Origin: Defluviitoga tunisiensis
Lineage (GTDB): Bacteria > Thermotogota > Thermotogae > Petrotogales > Petrotogaceae
Length of the DNA: 64,000 nucleotides
Direction: 5' to 3'
Assembly: GCF_000953715.1 (NCBI RefSeq)
Contig: NZ_LN824141.1
Span: forward strand, 1,738,501 to 1,802,500
In this document: positions 8,833-19,213 of the stretch, in pieces
Position numbering within the stretch: position 1 is the first letter of the stretch
How the letters are laid out: the number at the start of each line of letters is the position of its first letter
Position numbers and translations under genes: made by a program
The notes under the pieces: model-generated
The model's input: the letters and a program-made list of their open reading frames with translations, nothing else
Database searches by the model: none
What the model was told of the DNA's origin: nothing

Positions 8833-10920
8833 TCAAACTTCCACTATTTCTTCTACACTTAAAGAAGTCTCGTGAGGTACCTCTTCATAGGCAATTATAC
8901 TAATGTTTTGAATATACTTTAGTATAAACCTTGAAAAAGGATACCTAATACTTTTAGAACATATTATGACAGGATTATATCCCTTCATCATCATATTTTC
9001 TAAAGCTTTCGCAATTTTTCCGACTAAAACATTTGAATATTCTGGATCAAGAACCAATACCCTATCAGAATTTCTCGCTACTATAGAGTTTGAAATCTTT
9101 TTTTCAACATTCGGATCAAGAGCTACTACATGTAGTTGACCATCATCTGACTTTATACTTTCAACAATCTGTCTTCCTAAAGATATTCTTACCTCTTCAA
9201 TTAATTTCTCAATATTATTTCCATATTTGTCTACAGATTCAATAAGACTTTCAAAAATCAAAGGCAAATTTCTTACCGAGATTTTCTCATACAACAGCCC
9301 ATTTATTACATTCTTAAGTTCATGCATTTTTAACATCGTTGGTATTAGGGTATCTACTAAGGACGCATAATTTACCCTTAACCCATCAACCATAATTTCT
9401 AATTCTTTTATTCCAACTATCTCATGGGCATACTTCTTTATAGTCTCAGATAGATGTGTTGCAAAAACGCTTGGGGCATCAACTGTTGTGTAACCCTTTT
9501 CTACAGCTTCATCTTTTAAACGTTCGTCAATCCAATAAGCGGTTAATCCAAAAGATGGCTCCTTAGTTTTAATCCCAGGAAGTTCTTCTGAAGCCATTCC
9601 TGAATTAATAGCCAATAACCTTTCGGGAATTAATTCAAATCTCCCAACTTCTACGCCTTTTAACTTTATTACATATTCATTTGAACTTAACAGAACACTA
9701 TCTCTAATTCTTATGGGAGGAACTATTATACCTAACTCATAAGCCAATTGTTTTCTAACTACAGTTATCCGGTCTAATAAATCTCCTCCTTGATTTGGAT
9801 CCGCCAAAGGTATTAGACCATATCCAATATCTACCTCAATAGTATCTCCTTGAATAATCTCCGAAACTTCCTCTGGTGTAGTTAAAGGTGGAGAAAGAGG
9901 AACAGTTTTTTGAGGATATTTTGTTTCAACAGTTCCCGCTTGACCGACTGTCTGATATTCTAAATGAGTTTTTTGTACTTTTCGTGTCGAATACCCCAAA
10001 TAAAGAAGACTTCCTCCTAATACTAAGGAAGGGAAAATCGGTAAAGGAGTAAAAAGCCCTAAAAAAAGAATAAGCGATCCAGTAATACTTAACACTTTAT
10101 AATCACTTGTAAGTTGTTCTAATAAGTCTTTACCAAAATTATCTTTTGATGCAGTTCTTGAAACTATCATGCCCGCAGAAGTTGAGATTAATAGTGCAGG
10201 AATCTGGGCGACTAGCCCGTCTCCTATAGTTAATAATGCAAATAATTCTGCGGCTTCACCAAAATCTAGTCCTTGTTGTAATACACCTATTAGAATTCCA
10301 CCAACTATATCAATTAAAGTTATAATGAGGCCTGCTATTGCATCTCCTCTAACAAATTTACTAGCACCATCCATTGCTCCATAAAAATCTGCTTCTCTCC
10401 TTATATCTTCTCTTCTCTGTCTAGCTTCTTCTTCGCTAATCAAACCTGCAGAAAGATCTGCATCTATGCTCATCTGTTTTCCTGGCATAGCGTCTAATGT
10501 AAAACGAGCTGCTACCTCTGCAATTCGCTCTGTACCTTTAGTAATCACAAGAAATTGTATGATTACTAAGACTAAAAAGATTATTAATCCTACTATATAG
10601 TTCCCTCCAACCACAAAATCACCAAACGCCTTTACCACTTTTCCTTCAAAGTTTTTTCCTTCTAAAAGAATCAATCTTGTCGAAGATACATTTAAAGCCA
10701 ATCTGAAAAGGGTAGTGATGAGCAAAAGTGAAGGAAAAATAGATATATCTAAAGCTCTTTTAATATACAATGTTGATAACAATATTACTATTGATAATGC
10801 TATATTAAAAAACTGTAGAAAATCTAGCAAAAAAGGAGGAATAGGAATTACCATTAAAATAACTATTCCGACTATTAATATTGAAATAATGATATCTATA
10901 CCTTTAAAATTTACATTCAT
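8833..10920 (-). CDS. flhA: Flagellar export gate protein FlhA
   Basis: FlhA is the large export-gate subunit of the flagellar type III secretion system. At 695 residues it has the usual length. There are about eight membrane segments in residues 10-325, the conserved cytoplasmic loop (FVKGDAIAG-type, here FVRGDAIAGLIIT), then a long cytoplasmic domain that docks export chaperones. The start ATG has gagggg upstream. It lies 26 nt after flhB and 12 nt before flhF in the export operon. Confidence 0.96.
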   Translation of the reverse strand: MNVNFKGIDIIISILIVGIVILMVIPIPPFLLDFLQFFNIALSIVILLSTLYIKRALDISIFPSLLLITTLFRLALNVSSTRLILLEGKNFEGKVVKAFGDFVVGGNYIVGLIIFLVLVIIQFLVITKGTERIAEVAARFTLDAMPGKQMSIDADLSAGLISEEEARQRREDIRREADFYGAMDGASKFVRGDAIAGLIITLIDIVGGILIGVLQQGLDFGEAAELFALLTIGDGLVAQIPALLISTSAGMIVSRTASKDNFGKDLLEQLTSDYKVLSITGSLILFLGLFTPLPIFPSLVLGGSLLYLGYSTRKVQKTHLEYQTVGQAGTVETKYPQKTVPLSPPLTTPEEVSEIIQGDTIEVDIGYGLIPLADPNQGGDLLDRITVVRKQLAYELGIIVPPIRIRDSVLLSSNEYVIKLKGVEVGRFELIPERLLAINSGMASEELPGIKTKEPSFGLTAYWIDERLKDEAVEKGYTTVDAPSVFATHLSETIKKYAHEIVGIKELEIMVDGLRVNYASLVDTLIPTMLKMHELKNVINGLLYEKISVRNLPLIFESLIESVDKYGNNIEKLIEEVRISLGRQIVESIKSDDGQLHVVALDPNVEKKISNSIVARNSDRVLVLDPEYSNVLVGKIAKALENMMMKGYNPVIICSKSIRYPFSRFILKYIQNISIIAYEEVPHETSLSVEEIVEV

Positions 10921-10946
10921 TTTGACCCCTCTAAAATAAATTATTG

Positions 10947-12038
10947 CTATCCAGATATTTTATAAACATATGCCAAAACCTCTGCAACAACTGTATATAA
11001 TTCTTCAGGAATTTCTTCATTTATATCAACTTCTTCATATAACTTTCTAGCTAAAGAAGGTCTTTGTATTATTGGTATACCATTTTTAAATGCTATATCT
11101 CTTATTTTAAAAGCTATTTCATCAACACCTTTAGCTACTACTATGGGAGCGTCCATAGTTTCAACATCATACTGCAAAGCCACAGCATAGTGAGTTGGAT
11201 TAGTCACAACAACGTCTGCTTCAGGAACCTTCTGCATCATCCTTGTCATTAACATTCTTCTCATTATTTCTCTCTGTCTTTGTTTAATTTCTGGATTACC
11301 TTCAATTTCTTTCATTTCTTGTTTTATCTCATACTTAGACATTTTTAAATCCTGTATATACGCATATCTTTGATACCAAAAATCAAATAAACTTAAAATT
11401 AATAACGCTAATCCTAATTGAAATAATATGTTTATTATCATATCGAAAATAATTTTGAAAGAAGCTCCAACTTCTTGATCTGATAGCGATAAAAATGTAT
11501 CCCAATTACCCTTAATTATATTGTATGTAAGAAAACCTACCACAAAAAGTTTGAGAATCGCCTTTAATAACTCTACTACTGATCTCATAGAAAATAGTCT
11601 TTTAAAACCGTTAATTGGATTAATACGACTTAAATCAAATTTTAAAGATTTTGACGTAAAAAGAAACTTAGTTTGAATCATACCCAAAATAGAAGAAACT
11701 ATAACTGAAACACCAAAAAACAAAATTAATTTTATATATAAGTTAATATGCGATTTAATTTCATAAGCGAGTAATTCTGGACCTTCAAATTCTATATTTA
11801 AAGCAAAGTAATCATGAAATAACTGTCCTATATCTGATAATAAAGGATTAAATATAAACATAAGCAACATTGACATTGCTAATAAACTCATAGCCATATT
11901 AAACTCGTTAGAGACAGGTATATTTCCTTCTTCTCTTGCTTTTTCTAACCGTCTAGGAGTAGGTTGTTCTGTTTTTTCTGGATCTGCAAACAATTGAAGA
12001 TCTATCTTGACAAAAGAATCATCGATTTTTTTATCCAC
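10947..12038 (-). CDS. flhB: Flagellar export switch protein FlhB
   Basis: FlhB is the substrate-specificity switch of the flagellar export apparatus. The conserved N-terminus LQLFADPEKTEQPTPRR, four membrane segments and the autocleavage motif NPTH (in VVTNPTHYAVAL) are present. The start is uncertain: the gene begins inside fliR, and no strong ribosome site is seen. GTG at 12038 (VDKKIDD...) is preferred; a TTG at 12080 would add 14 residues of fliR-overlapping sequence. Either way it overlaps the fliR 3' end, suggesting coupled translation. Confidence 0.93.
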   Translation of the reverse strand: MDKKIDDSFVKIDLQLFADPEKTEQPTPRRLEKAREEGNIPVSNEFNMAMSLLAMSMLLMFIFNPLLSDIGQLFHDYFALNIEFEGPELLAYEIKSHINLYIKLILFFGVSVIVSSILGMIQTKFLFTSKSLKFDLSRINPINGFKRLFSMRSVVELLKAILKLFVVGFLTYNIIKGNWDTFLSLSDQEVGASFKIIFDMIINILFQLGLALLILSLFDFWYQRYAYIQDLKMSKYEIKQEMKEIEGNPEIKQRQREIMRRMLMTRMMQKVPEADVVVTNPTHYAVALQYDVETMDAPIVVAKGVDEIAFKIRDIAFKNGIPIIQRPSLARKLYEEVDINEEIPEELYTVVAEVLAYVYKISG

Positions 12039-12775
12039 TCTATTAATTGAAAAAACAAAGTTGTAAATTGATCTTCCCAAATCATGATCACCCCTAAGAA
12101 TAATAAAAATCCAACTAATATTTCTATGGGTATACCTACCATAAATACATTCACTTGAGGAATTAATCTTGAAACTATCCCAAGTGCAACTTTTATTAAT
12201 ATCATAAATGCTATAACAGGCATTGATAATTTCACACCTATTATAATAACATCAAAAAGTTTTTGAGAAAACAAACTATAATTTTCAAAATTTAAATTAA
12301 AAATTACTGGTATTTTATTAAAAGAATCAATGACTAATGTATATAGTATTAAGGGGCCCTTTATTATAAAAAAAAATAAAACACTAAAAAGAAACGAAAA
12401 TTCTGATAATATTGAAATTTCATCATTAGATAAAGGATCAAAAACATTAGCTACTGAAAAACCCATTTGCATTCCAATTATTTCACCGGCAAACTGAACA
12501 GCATAAAAGATAATATTTGTAATTAGCCCTATAGTGATTCCAATTAAAAAATTCAAAACCATATAATAAACCACAGTACCTATTGAAGAATTTACAGGCA
12601 AAGTTTCACTTACACTAGGTAAAATTAAATAAGATATAAATAGGGTAATAAAAACCTTCATATGTACTGGTAAAAATTGTGAACTAAAAAGAGGTATGAA
12701 AAGCACTATCCCTATTAATCGAAAAAATATAAAAAAATAAATCCACATACTATACGAAAGCGTCTCTAAAATCAA
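12002..12775 (-). CDS. fliR: Flagellar export protein FliR
   Basis: This is a membrane component of the export gate. The 257-residue protein has about six hydrophobic segments and the family signature (FIPLFSSQFLPVHMKVFITLF, then QFAGEIIGMQMGFSVANVFD). Its start codon lies immediately after the fliQ stop, and its end overlaps flhB. The order fliP-fliQ-fliR-flhB-flhA is the classic export cluster. Confidence 0.95.
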   Translation of the reverse strand: MILETLSYSMWIYFFIFFRLIGIVLFIPLFSSQFLPVHMKVFITLFISYLILPSVSETLPVNSSIGTVVYYMVLNFLIGITIGLITNIIFYAVQFAGEIIGMQMGFSVANVFDPLSNDEISILSEFSFLFSVLFFFIIKGPLILYTLVIDSFNKIPVIFNLNFENYSLFSQKLFDVIIIGVKLSMPVIAFMILIKVALGIVSRLIPQVNVFMVGIPIEILVGFLLFLGVIMIWEDQFTTLFFQLIEWIKKSMILLSR

Positions 12776-13042
12776 CTAAATCATCCCTAAATAATAAGTA
12801 AATAAGTTAAAAGTAAAATCAGCCAAGTTTTGCATAATCCATGAAAATAGTAATATCAAGACAAGAAATGTTATTATAATTTTAGGAGCAAACGTCAATG
12901 TTTGCTCATGTAATTGGGTAACAGCCTGAAAAATACTGATAATTAGCCCAACAGCTACACTTATTAATAAAATAGGCGAGATAACTTTTAAAAAAACCCA
13001 TATCCCTTCTTCAAAAATCTCAATAAGAACTTCTTCCGTCAT
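12776..13042 (-). CDS. fliQ: Flagellar export protein FliQ
   Basis: This is a small integral membrane subunit of the flagellar export gate, 88 residues with two membrane hairpin helices (VFLKVISPILLISVAVGLII and IIITFLVLILLFSWI) around the conserved FQAVTQLHEQTLTFAPK loop. The start chosen is ATG 13042 (MTEEVLIE); the extra 13 residues in the longer frame reach into fliP and would not be family-like. gggagg overlaps the fliP stop codon. Confidence 0.95.
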   Translation of the reverse strand: MTEEVLIEIFEEGIWVFLKVISPILLISVAVGLIISIFQAVTQLHEQTLTFAPKIIITFLVLILLFSWIMQNLADFTFNLFTYYLGMI

Positions 13043-13049
13043 ATTATTA

Positions 13050-13841
13050 TCATCCTCCCGTAAAACTTTTAACCAGACCACTAATTAATAGATCCCATCC
13101 ATTAACCATAACAAAAATCATGATTTTAAATGGAAGAGAGATTAGTACAGGGGGAATCATAATCATACCCATTGAAAGTAAGATACTTGCAACAACCATA
13201 TCGATAATAATGAAAGGTAAATAGATTAATATACTCATTTTGAATGCTATTTCAAGCTCGCTTATCGCAAACGCTGGTACCAAAATGTTAAATGGAGTCT
13301 CTTCAATATTCGATATACTTACATTCATAGCAGAAGATAACATATATATATCATCTTCGTTTTTATGGGCAACAATTTGAGAAATCATAAATGTTTTAAA
13401 CTCTCCCATAGTAATTTCTATAGCCTCTTTATATCCGATAGTTCCTTCATTATAGGGTAAAATTGCTTTTTGATAAACCCCATTAAATACAGGAAACATA
13501 ATCATAATTGTCAAAAACAAAGCTAATGCTAATAAAACTTGGTTTGGTGGGGATTGCCTTGTTCCCAAAGCTTGTCTAACAAAACCTAAAACGATAACTA
13601 TTCTAGTAAAAGAAGTAAAAAGCATCAAAAAACCTGGTGCTAACGATAAAACCGTTACTATAAGTAAAATAGTAAGTGTTGGTGTTAAAATATTAGTACC
13701 ATCGTTATTATTATTAATTTGAATATCAATTAAAGGAGGATTAGATATTTGTTGAGAGAAAGTCAAAGACCCAATAACTACAAATAATCCCAAAACAACT
13801 AATATTTTGATAATTCTACTTTTCTTTTTTACTTTCTTCAT
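13050..13841 (-). CDS. fliP: Flagellar export protein FliP
   Basis: This is the core export-gate subunit. Residues 1-30 form a cleavable-looking signal segment. The family signatures FTRIVIVLGFVRQALGTRQ and PFKIMIFVMVNGWDLL, and four membrane segments, are clear. At 263 residues it has normal length. The start overlaps the end of fliO by 26 nt, and the stop overlaps the ribosome site of fliQ. Confidence 0.96.
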   Translation of the reverse strand: MKKVKKKSRIIKILVVLGLFVVIGSLTFSQQISNPPLIDIQINNNNDGTNILTPTLTILLIVTVLSLAPGFLMLFTSFTRIVIVLGFVRQALGTRQSPPNQVLLALALFLTIMIMFPVFNGVYQKAILPYNEGTIGYKEAIEITMGEFKTFMISQIVAHKNEDDIYMLSSAMNVSISNIEETPFNILVPAFAISELEIAFKMSILIYLPFIIIDMVVASILLSMGMIMIPPVLISLPFKIMIFVMVNGWDLLISGLVKSFTGG

Positions 13842-14196
13842 CTGTTTTATCTCGCTTTAAAAACTTTGTAAAAGTATTTATAAATTTAGGAGATTCTCCA
13901 ATAATCTCAAATACTTCGTCTTCATCTACTTTTCTTAATACCTCGCTAGAATTTGAACTTATTAATACCAAATAATATTCATTAAAAACCCTCAGTAGTC
14001 CGATATATAGATTTCTATCAATATAATATTTTTTAATGAGAGCTACTTCTTTATTTTTTGGACCTTTTTTTATTGATTTATTTAGAAAGTAATACAATAA
14101 AAATAAAATAACTATAAATAATATTATTACAAAAAACCAAATTGTAACATCTAAAGTACTACTGCTAGCGGTCATTGTAGAATAATCTGTAGACAT
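13816..14196 (-). CDS. fliO: FliO-like flagellar biosynthesis protein
   Basis: The 126-residue protein has one N-terminal membrane helix (VTIWFFVIILFIVILFLLYY, residues about 17-38), a basic stretch and a small cytoplasmic domain ending in charged residues. This architecture and the position directly upstream of fliP are those of FliO/FliZ, which stabilises FliP during assembly. Sequence conservation in this family is low, so the name rests partly on context. It is 6 nt after cheY. Confidence 0.75.
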   Translation of the reverse strand: MSTDYSTMTASSSTLDVTIWFFVIILFIVILFLLYYFLNKSIKKGPKNKEVALIKKYYIDRNLYIGLLRVFNEYYLVLISSNSSEVLRKVDEDEVFEIIGESPKFINTFTKFLKRDKTDEESKKEK

Positions 14197-14202
14197 TTGC
14201 TA

Positions 14203-14562
14203 TTACTCCAATTTTTGTAAAGCTTCTATAACCCTAGATGGCTGAAAAGGTTTTACAATAAAATCTTTTGCACCTGCCTGAATAGCTTCTATTACCATAG
14301 CTTGTTGCCCCATAGCACTACATACTATTATTTTTGCGCTTGGATCTATTTGCTTAATTTCTTTTATTGCCTGTATGCCATCTTTAACAGGCATAGTTAT
14401 ATCCATAGTTACAAAATCCGGATGTAATTCTTTGTACTTATCTACTGCTTCTTGTCCATTTGCTGCTTCTCCAACAACTTCATAATTAGCTTTAGTCAAG
14501 ATATCCCTCAACATCATTCTCATAAAAGCTGCATCATCTACAATTAGAACTTTTTTGCCCAT
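14203..14562 (-). CDS. cheY: Chemotaxis response regulator CheY
   Basis: This is a single-domain receiver of 119 residues that carries the signal from CheA to the flagellar switch. Acidic pocket Asp9/Asp10, phospho-acceptor Asp54 (TMDITMP), Ser82 and Lys104 (KPF) are all in place. The sequence is close to thermophilic CheY proteins. It is preceded by aggaggtgc and followed within 6 nt by fliO. Confidence 0.97.
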   Translation of the reverse strand: MGKKVLIVDDAAFMRMMLRDILTKANYEVVGEAANGQEAVDKYKELHPDFVTMDITMPVKDGIQAIKEIKQIDPSAKIIVCSAMGQQAMVIEAIQAGAKDFIVKPFQPSRVIEALQKLE

Positions 14563-14607
14563 TCAAGCACCTCCTGAAGTTGACTACTATTATTTTTTTA
14601 AAAATTG

Positions 14608-15042
14608 CTATTTTAAATCTTTGTGTAATTCTTTTTCTAATATACCTATTAAATCAATATATACTATCAACCGATTATCGATTTTGATAATTCCTTTAAC
14701 ATTCTCTGAATAAACATCTTTTTTAGACTGTATCTTTTCCAATTTAGCAGGATCAATAGTTAATACATTTTCTACCTCATCGACCAACATACCAATTTCT
14801 TCATCATTAATTCTCAAGACTAAAATATTTTCATACTTATGATCTTCCGAAAGCTTTATTTCTAAAATCTTTGCCAAATCAATAATTGGTACAATTCTAC
14901 CTCTCAGATTAATTAAACCTTCAATAAAATATTTTGCGTTAGGTACTTGAGTAATATCTGTCATATCTACAACGCTTTCGATATTTTCTATAGAAATTGC
15001 ATACTCTTGTTCTAAAATCTTGAAAGAAAGTACATCTTCCAT
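14608..15042 (-). CDS. cheW: Chemotaxis coupling protein CheW
   Basis: CheW is the scaffold linking CheA to chemoreceptors. The 144-residue single CheW domain has the conserved IEGLINLRGRIVPIIDLAKI segment and ILVLRINDEEIGMLVDEV. It sits 33 nt downstream of cheA and upstream of cheY, the standard signalling order. Confidence 0.95.
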   Translation of the reverse strand: MEDVLSFKILEQEYAISIENIESVVDMTDITQVPNAKYFIEGLINLRGRIVPIIDLAKILEIKLSEDHKYENILVLRINDEEIGMLVDEVENVLTIDPAKLEKIQSKKDVYSENVKGIIKIDNRLIVYIDLIGILEKELHKDLK

Positions 15043-15075
15043 TCCGTTTCTCCCCTTTATTTAAAGTCTAAAATA

Positions 15076-17088
15076 CTACATTAATGAAGCAGCATCCAAT
15101 ATTAAAGCTATTCTTCCGTCCCCTAAAATAGCTCCTCCGCTAAACTCTTTTACGTCACTTAATAGAGAACCTAACGATTTAATTACTATATCATCTTGTC
15201 CTAAAAGTTTATCAACCACTACTCCATATTTCTTGTTACCTATTCTAACTATAACAATATTTTCTTTTAAAGAAACTTGACTTAGTCCATATCCAAACAA
15301 ATCCCTTAATCTTACTACAGGAATAATTTCGCCTCTTAAAAGAAAAACTTCTCTATCCTCTACTATCTTTAATTCACCGTCTTCAAGTCTCTGGGTAGTG
15401 TCGATATTTGCAATGGGTATTGCATAGACATCGTCATTGACAGTAACCAATAAAGCTTCTATAATAGCTAGGGTTAAAGGTAATCTAATTGTTATCTTAG
15501 TACCTTTATCTTTTTTTGTTTCTAAAGAAACTGTACCTTTAAGGTTTTCTACGGTAGCCTTAACTACATCCATTCCAATTCCTCTACCAGAAACCTCTGT
15601 AGAAACAGTTTTGGTTGAAAAACCGGGAAGAAAAACCAAATTAAAAATTTCTTCGTCACTTAATTTTGAAGTTTCTGAAGAACTAATCAATCCTCTCTCT
15701 ACAGCTTTTCTCAAAATCTCTTCCTTATTCATACCTTTTCCGTCATCTTCAACTTCGATTATAACACCATTCCCTTCATGTCTTGCAGATAAGATTAGAG
15801 TACCAACTTCAGGTTTTCCCTTGGCAATTCTTTCGTGAGGCTTTTCAATCCCATGATCTAAAGAATTTCTTATTAAATGTACTAAAGGATCCCCAATTTC
15901 ATCTGCAACCGTACGATCTAATTCCGTATCTTCTCCACGAATGATAAAATTTACCTTCTTCCCTAACTCTTGAGATAAATCTCTAACCAATCTCGGAAAA
16001 CGGTTAAATACAAAAGATACAGGAACCATTCTTAATTTCATTACAATATTTTGCAAATCCAAAGTTATTCTTGAAAGCTGAGACAAACTCTCATCAACCT
16101 CTTTCAAATTATACTTACTTAAGGTTTCAACAATTCTACTTCTTGCGATTACCAATTCTGCCATTAAATTCATCAATTCATCTAATTTATTAATATCAAC
16201 CCTAATCGTTTTTAGTAATTTAACCTCTTTTTCGTTATTCTCCTGAATATCATCCTGATGTTTATCTTTCTCTAAAACAGCTTCTTCCATAGAATTTATA
16301 GAAAATTCATCAACATACACAGATTGCACTTCTGCAATCTTGTTAATAGCTTCGGCTATTTCTCCTACGCTTTTTGAAGTTATTATACCAAATACTAATT
16401 CCCTATCAAAATTTTCTTTTTCAATCTCTTCAACACTTGGAAATGTATATACAATTTCACAATCGAGTTCCTCTAATCTATGATAAATAGAATAAGCTCG
16501 AGCTTGTTTTAATTGCACATTTTCCAATAAAAGAACCTTAAGAAAATAAAAATTAAGACCTTTCTCCTGAGCTTTTTGATATACATGTTTTAACACATTC
16601 ATAGTATCTTCACTAATATTAAGGTAATAATCTTTGATATCACCATTTTGAGAGGGACCATGCTTTTTTGTTATCGCATTATTATCAGCCTTTTTTGTTT
16701 TAAAATCTTCCAAGTAATTATCTAAATCAACCTCTAATTTCTTTATTTCCGGTATTTCACCCTTTCCTCCAGATGCAATATTGTTTAAACTTTCTTCAAT
16801 AACATCTGCACATTTAAAAAAGAGGTTCATCATATCATGATTTAATTCAATCTTATTATTTCTTAGGAGATCAAGGATACTTTCTAGTTTGTGAGAAAAC
16901 TGAGCTAAAATATCAAACTCCATGGTACCTGCCATACCTTTTAAAGTATGTATAATTCTAAATATACTATTAATTATTTCCTGATTTTCTTTATCTTTCT
17001 CAAGTTCTAACAGAAGATCATTTAACTGTTGAATATTTTCTTTTGCTTCTTCTAAAAACACTGTCAAATAGACATCCATATCTGGCAA
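15076..17088 (-). CDS. cheA: Chemotaxis histidine kinase CheA
   Basis: This is the central kinase of chemotaxis. Domain order is P1 phosphotransfer (His47 in [10 protein letters not shown]), P2 CheY-binding (about 155-265), P3 dimerisation (about 290-355), P4 ATPase (N-box [13 protein letters not shown]1 DDGKGM, G2 GRGIGMDVV) and P5 CheW-like (about 540-670). At 670 residues it is complete. It follows cinA by 19 nt and leads the cheW-cheY-export genes. No cheB or cheR is seen nearby. Confidence 0.97.
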   Translation of the reverse strand: MPDMDVYLTVFLEEAKENIQQLNDLLLELEKDKENQEIINSIFRIIHTLKGMAGTMEFDILAQFSHKLESILDLLRNNKIELNHDMMNLFFKCADVIEESLNNIASGGKGEIPEIKKLEVDLDNYLEDFKTKKADNNAITKKHGPSQNGDIKDYYLNISEDTMNVLKHVYQKAQEKGLNFYFLKVLLLENVQLKQARAYSIYHRLEELDCEIVYTFPSVEEIEKENFDRELVFGIITSKSVGEIAEAINKIAEVQSVYVDEFSINSMEEAVLEKDKHQDDIQENNEKEVKLLKTIRVDINKLDELMNLMAELVIARSRIVETLSKYNLKEVDESLSQLSRITLDLQNIVMKLRMVPVSFVFNRFPRLVRDLSQELGKKVNFIIRGEDTELDRTVADEIGDPLVHLIRNSLDHGIEKPHERIAKGKPEVGTLILSARHEGNGVIIEVEDDGKGMNKEEILRKAVERGLISSSETSKLSDEEIFNLVFLPGFSTKTVSTEVSGRGIGMDVVKATVENLKGTVSLETKKDKGTKITIRLPLTLAIIEALLVTVNDDVYAIPIANIDTTQRLEDGELKIVEDREVFLLRGEIIPVVRLRDLFGYGLSQVSLKENIVIVRIGNKKYGVVVDKLLGQDDIVIKSLGSLLSDVKEFSGGAILGDGRIALILDAASLM

Positions 17089-17107
17089 AATTATCCCCTC
17101 CTCAACT

Positions 17108-18373
17108 TTAATAACTTAGATAATTACTTAAGTTTCCCCATTCTTTTATAGACTTATCTGCTTGATTGCGGACAACCTTTAACGCACTCCATAAAGCATA
17201 ATACGAAGCCCTTTTTCTTATATCTTCCCTGTTACCATCAAAAACTTTTTTAATAGAAAACAATCTACCTTGAAAAGACATCCCAAAATGAACCGTTCCT
17301 ACAGGTTTTTCGTTTGTTCCTCCTTCTGGTCCAGCTATACCACTTACAGAAATGCATAAATCAGTTCCTGTAAGGTCATACAATCCTTTAGCCATTTCCA
17401 AGACAGTTTCTGTACTAACTGCACCAAATTTTTCTAACGTATGTTCCTTAACCTTTAATATTTTTTGTTTCAACTCATTTGAATAAGTGACAACAGAACC
17501 TAAAAAAACCTGCGATACCCCAGGTACGGAAACAAAAATATCAGAAATCATTCCTCCAGTACACGATTCTGCAAAAGAAATCTTACAATTCTGTTTTAAC
17601 AATTCTTGAAAGAGTGTAACTTCCAAACTATTTAATCCTATATAATTATCAGGAAATTCCTTTACTATCGCTTCATATACATTATCGAATTCCTCTTTAT
17701 TGTCGAATCTTAATCTAATACTGGGACCTATGTATTCCTCTATTTTTGTAGAATAATCAATATTATTCACATATTTCGAAATGTTTTCCATAAATTCTGC
17801 TTCAGTTAATCCATAAAAATATAAGGTATATTCGTACTTTTTAATAGACGAACCATCTTTTAATTCAGGTAAAATAAAATGATCGAACATATATGAGGCT
17901 TCTCTAAAAGGTCCAGGCAATAGATAAATAACTTTTTTATCTAACTCAATTTTTTGTCCTGGAGCGCTCCCTCTTAAATTTGGGATTACTTTTGCGCCCT
18001 CAATAACATAAGCTTGTTTTTTTAATATATCAAGTGATTTGGAAACTTTTTTGTTGTAATACTGTTCAATATATTTGTATACTGCTTCATCAAATATAAT
18101 ATCTAAGTTTAATACTTCAGCTACTGCTCGTACTGTCAAATCATCTTTTGTAGGACCTAGTCCTCCTGTCAAGATAATTATATCACTAATATTCAATGAA
18201 TCATCTATAGAATTTTTAATTAGCTCTAGATCATCCTTTACCTCAATAATTTTTAGTGTTTCTATACCAACTTCTTTCAATTTTTGAACAATATAATTAG
18301 CGTTTCTATCAATTATAATGCCTTCAGTAAGTTCACTACCTGTAGCAATTATCGAAGCCTTTTTATACAACAA
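17108..18373 (-). CDS. cinA: CinA family protein (molybdopterin-binding-like domain plus nicotinamide-nucleotide amidase domain)
   Basis: Residues 1-170 form the COG1058 domain ([21 protein letters not shown]). Residues about 260-415 form the PncC/CinA C-terminal domain ([19 protein letters not shown]), which in family members deamidates nicotinamide mononucleotide in NAD salvage. At 421 residues it is full length. The start is TTG 18373 or the adjacent TTG, after gaggtgg. It heads the minus-strand che/fli operon, an odd leader for motility genes. A divergent 175-nt gap separates it from nth. Confidence 0.93.
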   Translation of the reverse strand: MLYKKASIIATGSELTEGIIIDRNANYIVQKLKEVGIETLKIIEVKDDLELIKNSIDDSLNISDIIILTGGLGPTKDDLTVRAVAEVLNLDIIFDEAVYKYIEQYYNKKVSKSLDILKKQAYVIEGAKVIPNLRGSAPGQKIELDKKVIYLLPGPFREASYMFDHFILPELKDGSSIKKYEYTLYFYGLTEAEFMENISKYVNNIDYSTKIEEYIGPSIRLRFDNKEEFDNVYEAIVKEFPDNYIGLNSLEVTLFQELLKQNCKISFAESCTGGMISDIFVSVPGVSQVFLGSVVTYSNELKQKILKVKEHTLEKFGAVSTETVLEMAKGLYDLTGTDLCISVSGIAGPEGGTNEKPVGTVHFGMSFQGRLFSIKKVFDGNREDIRKRASYYALWSALKVVRNQADKSIKEWGNLSNYLSY

Positions 18374-18481
18374 TTACCACCTCTGTTTTTTGCCACGACT
18401 TTTATAAACTCTTAAATGTATTTTATCATATTTTCATCTAATATTTATCTATTAATATTAACTATGATAATATATAATAAG

Positions 18482-18516
18482 TTGTCTATAAAATAACAAA
18501 TAACATATAATATAAT
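18482..18516 (+). promoter_or_regulatory. Probable sigma-70-type promoter for nth
   Basis: TTGTCT at 18482-18487 is followed after 18 nt by TATAAT at 18506-18511, with an overlapping second TATAAT at 18511-18516. The nth start codon is about 30 nt further on, preceded by agaggggg. The surrounding DNA is very AT-rich, so a chance match is possible. Confidence 0.45.
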
Positions 18517-18548
18517 TAAGCATATTTTAGAGGGGGTTAAACCTAATA

Positions 18549-19184
18549 ATGAGTAGGAATATAATTGAAGAAGCACATAAAATAATCTATTTCTTTCCTA
18601 GATACCATCAAGAAAAAGATCCTTTTAAAATTCTGATAGAAACAATATTATCTCAAAGAACAAAAGATGAAAACACTGAAAAGGCAACTAAATCATTATT
18701 TTCAAAGTACAAAAATGTTTATGAACTTTCAAAAGCCCGTCCAGAAGATCTATATGACTTGATAAAACCTTCGGGTATGTATAAACAAAAAAGTAAAAGG
18801 ATAGTTGAAATCTCAAAAATAATTGTTAAAGACTACGATGGAAAAGTTCCTGATAATCTTGAAGAACTTTTAAAACTACCTGGTGTAGGCAGAAAAACTG
18901 CAAATATTGTATTATACGTAGGCTTTGGTAAAAATGCATTAGCGGTCGACACACACGTTCACAGGATATCAAATAGACTTGGTTGGGTAAAAACAAAAAA
19001 ACCTGAGCAAACCGAAGACGAACTGAAAAAAATAATCCCACCTGAGCTTTGGGGACCTTTAAACGGCGCAATGGTTAATTTTGGTCAAAAGATATGTAAG
19101 CCAATCTCTCCAAATTGTCATGAATGCTTTTTAAATGATGTATGTCCTTCAGCATATCAATTTTTGAAAACAAATAAAAAGTAA
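18549..19184 (+). CDS. nth: Endonuclease III (DNA glycosylase/AP lyase)
   Basis: Nth removes oxidised pyrimidines in base-excision repair. The 211-residue protein has the helix-hairpin-helix LPGVGRKTANIVL with catalytic Lys116, catalytic Asp134 in AVDTHVHRI, and the [4Fe-4S] loop C183-x6-C190-x2-C193-x5-C199. Everything expected is intact. It stands alone on the plus strand between two minus-strand blocks and ends in an intrinsic terminator. Confidence 0.97.
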   Translation: MSRNIIEEAHKIIYFFPRYHQEKDPFKILIETILSQRTKDENTEKATKSLFSKYKNVYELSKARPEDLYDLIKPSGMYKQKSKRIVEISKIIVKDYDGKVPDNLEELLKLPGVGRKTANIVLYVGFGKNALAVDTHVHRISNRLGWVKTKKPEQTEDELKKIIPPELWGPLNGAMVNFGQKICKPISPNCHECFLNDVCPSAYQFLKTNKK

Positions 19185-19213
19185 AAAAGTCTCTCAAACC
19201 GAGAGACTTTTTG
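19184..19213. terminator. Bidirectional intrinsic terminator between nth and the convergent gene
   Basis: The inverted repeat gtctctc-aaacc-gagagac is flanked by an A-run on the left and a T-run on the right, so it can end transcription from both strands. The two convergent genes stop on either side of it. Confidence 0.9.

Noticed and set aside
12039-12080. Longer flhB start at TTG 12080
   Set aside because: It would extend the protein further into fliR with no ribosome site and residues unlike the FlhB N-terminus.
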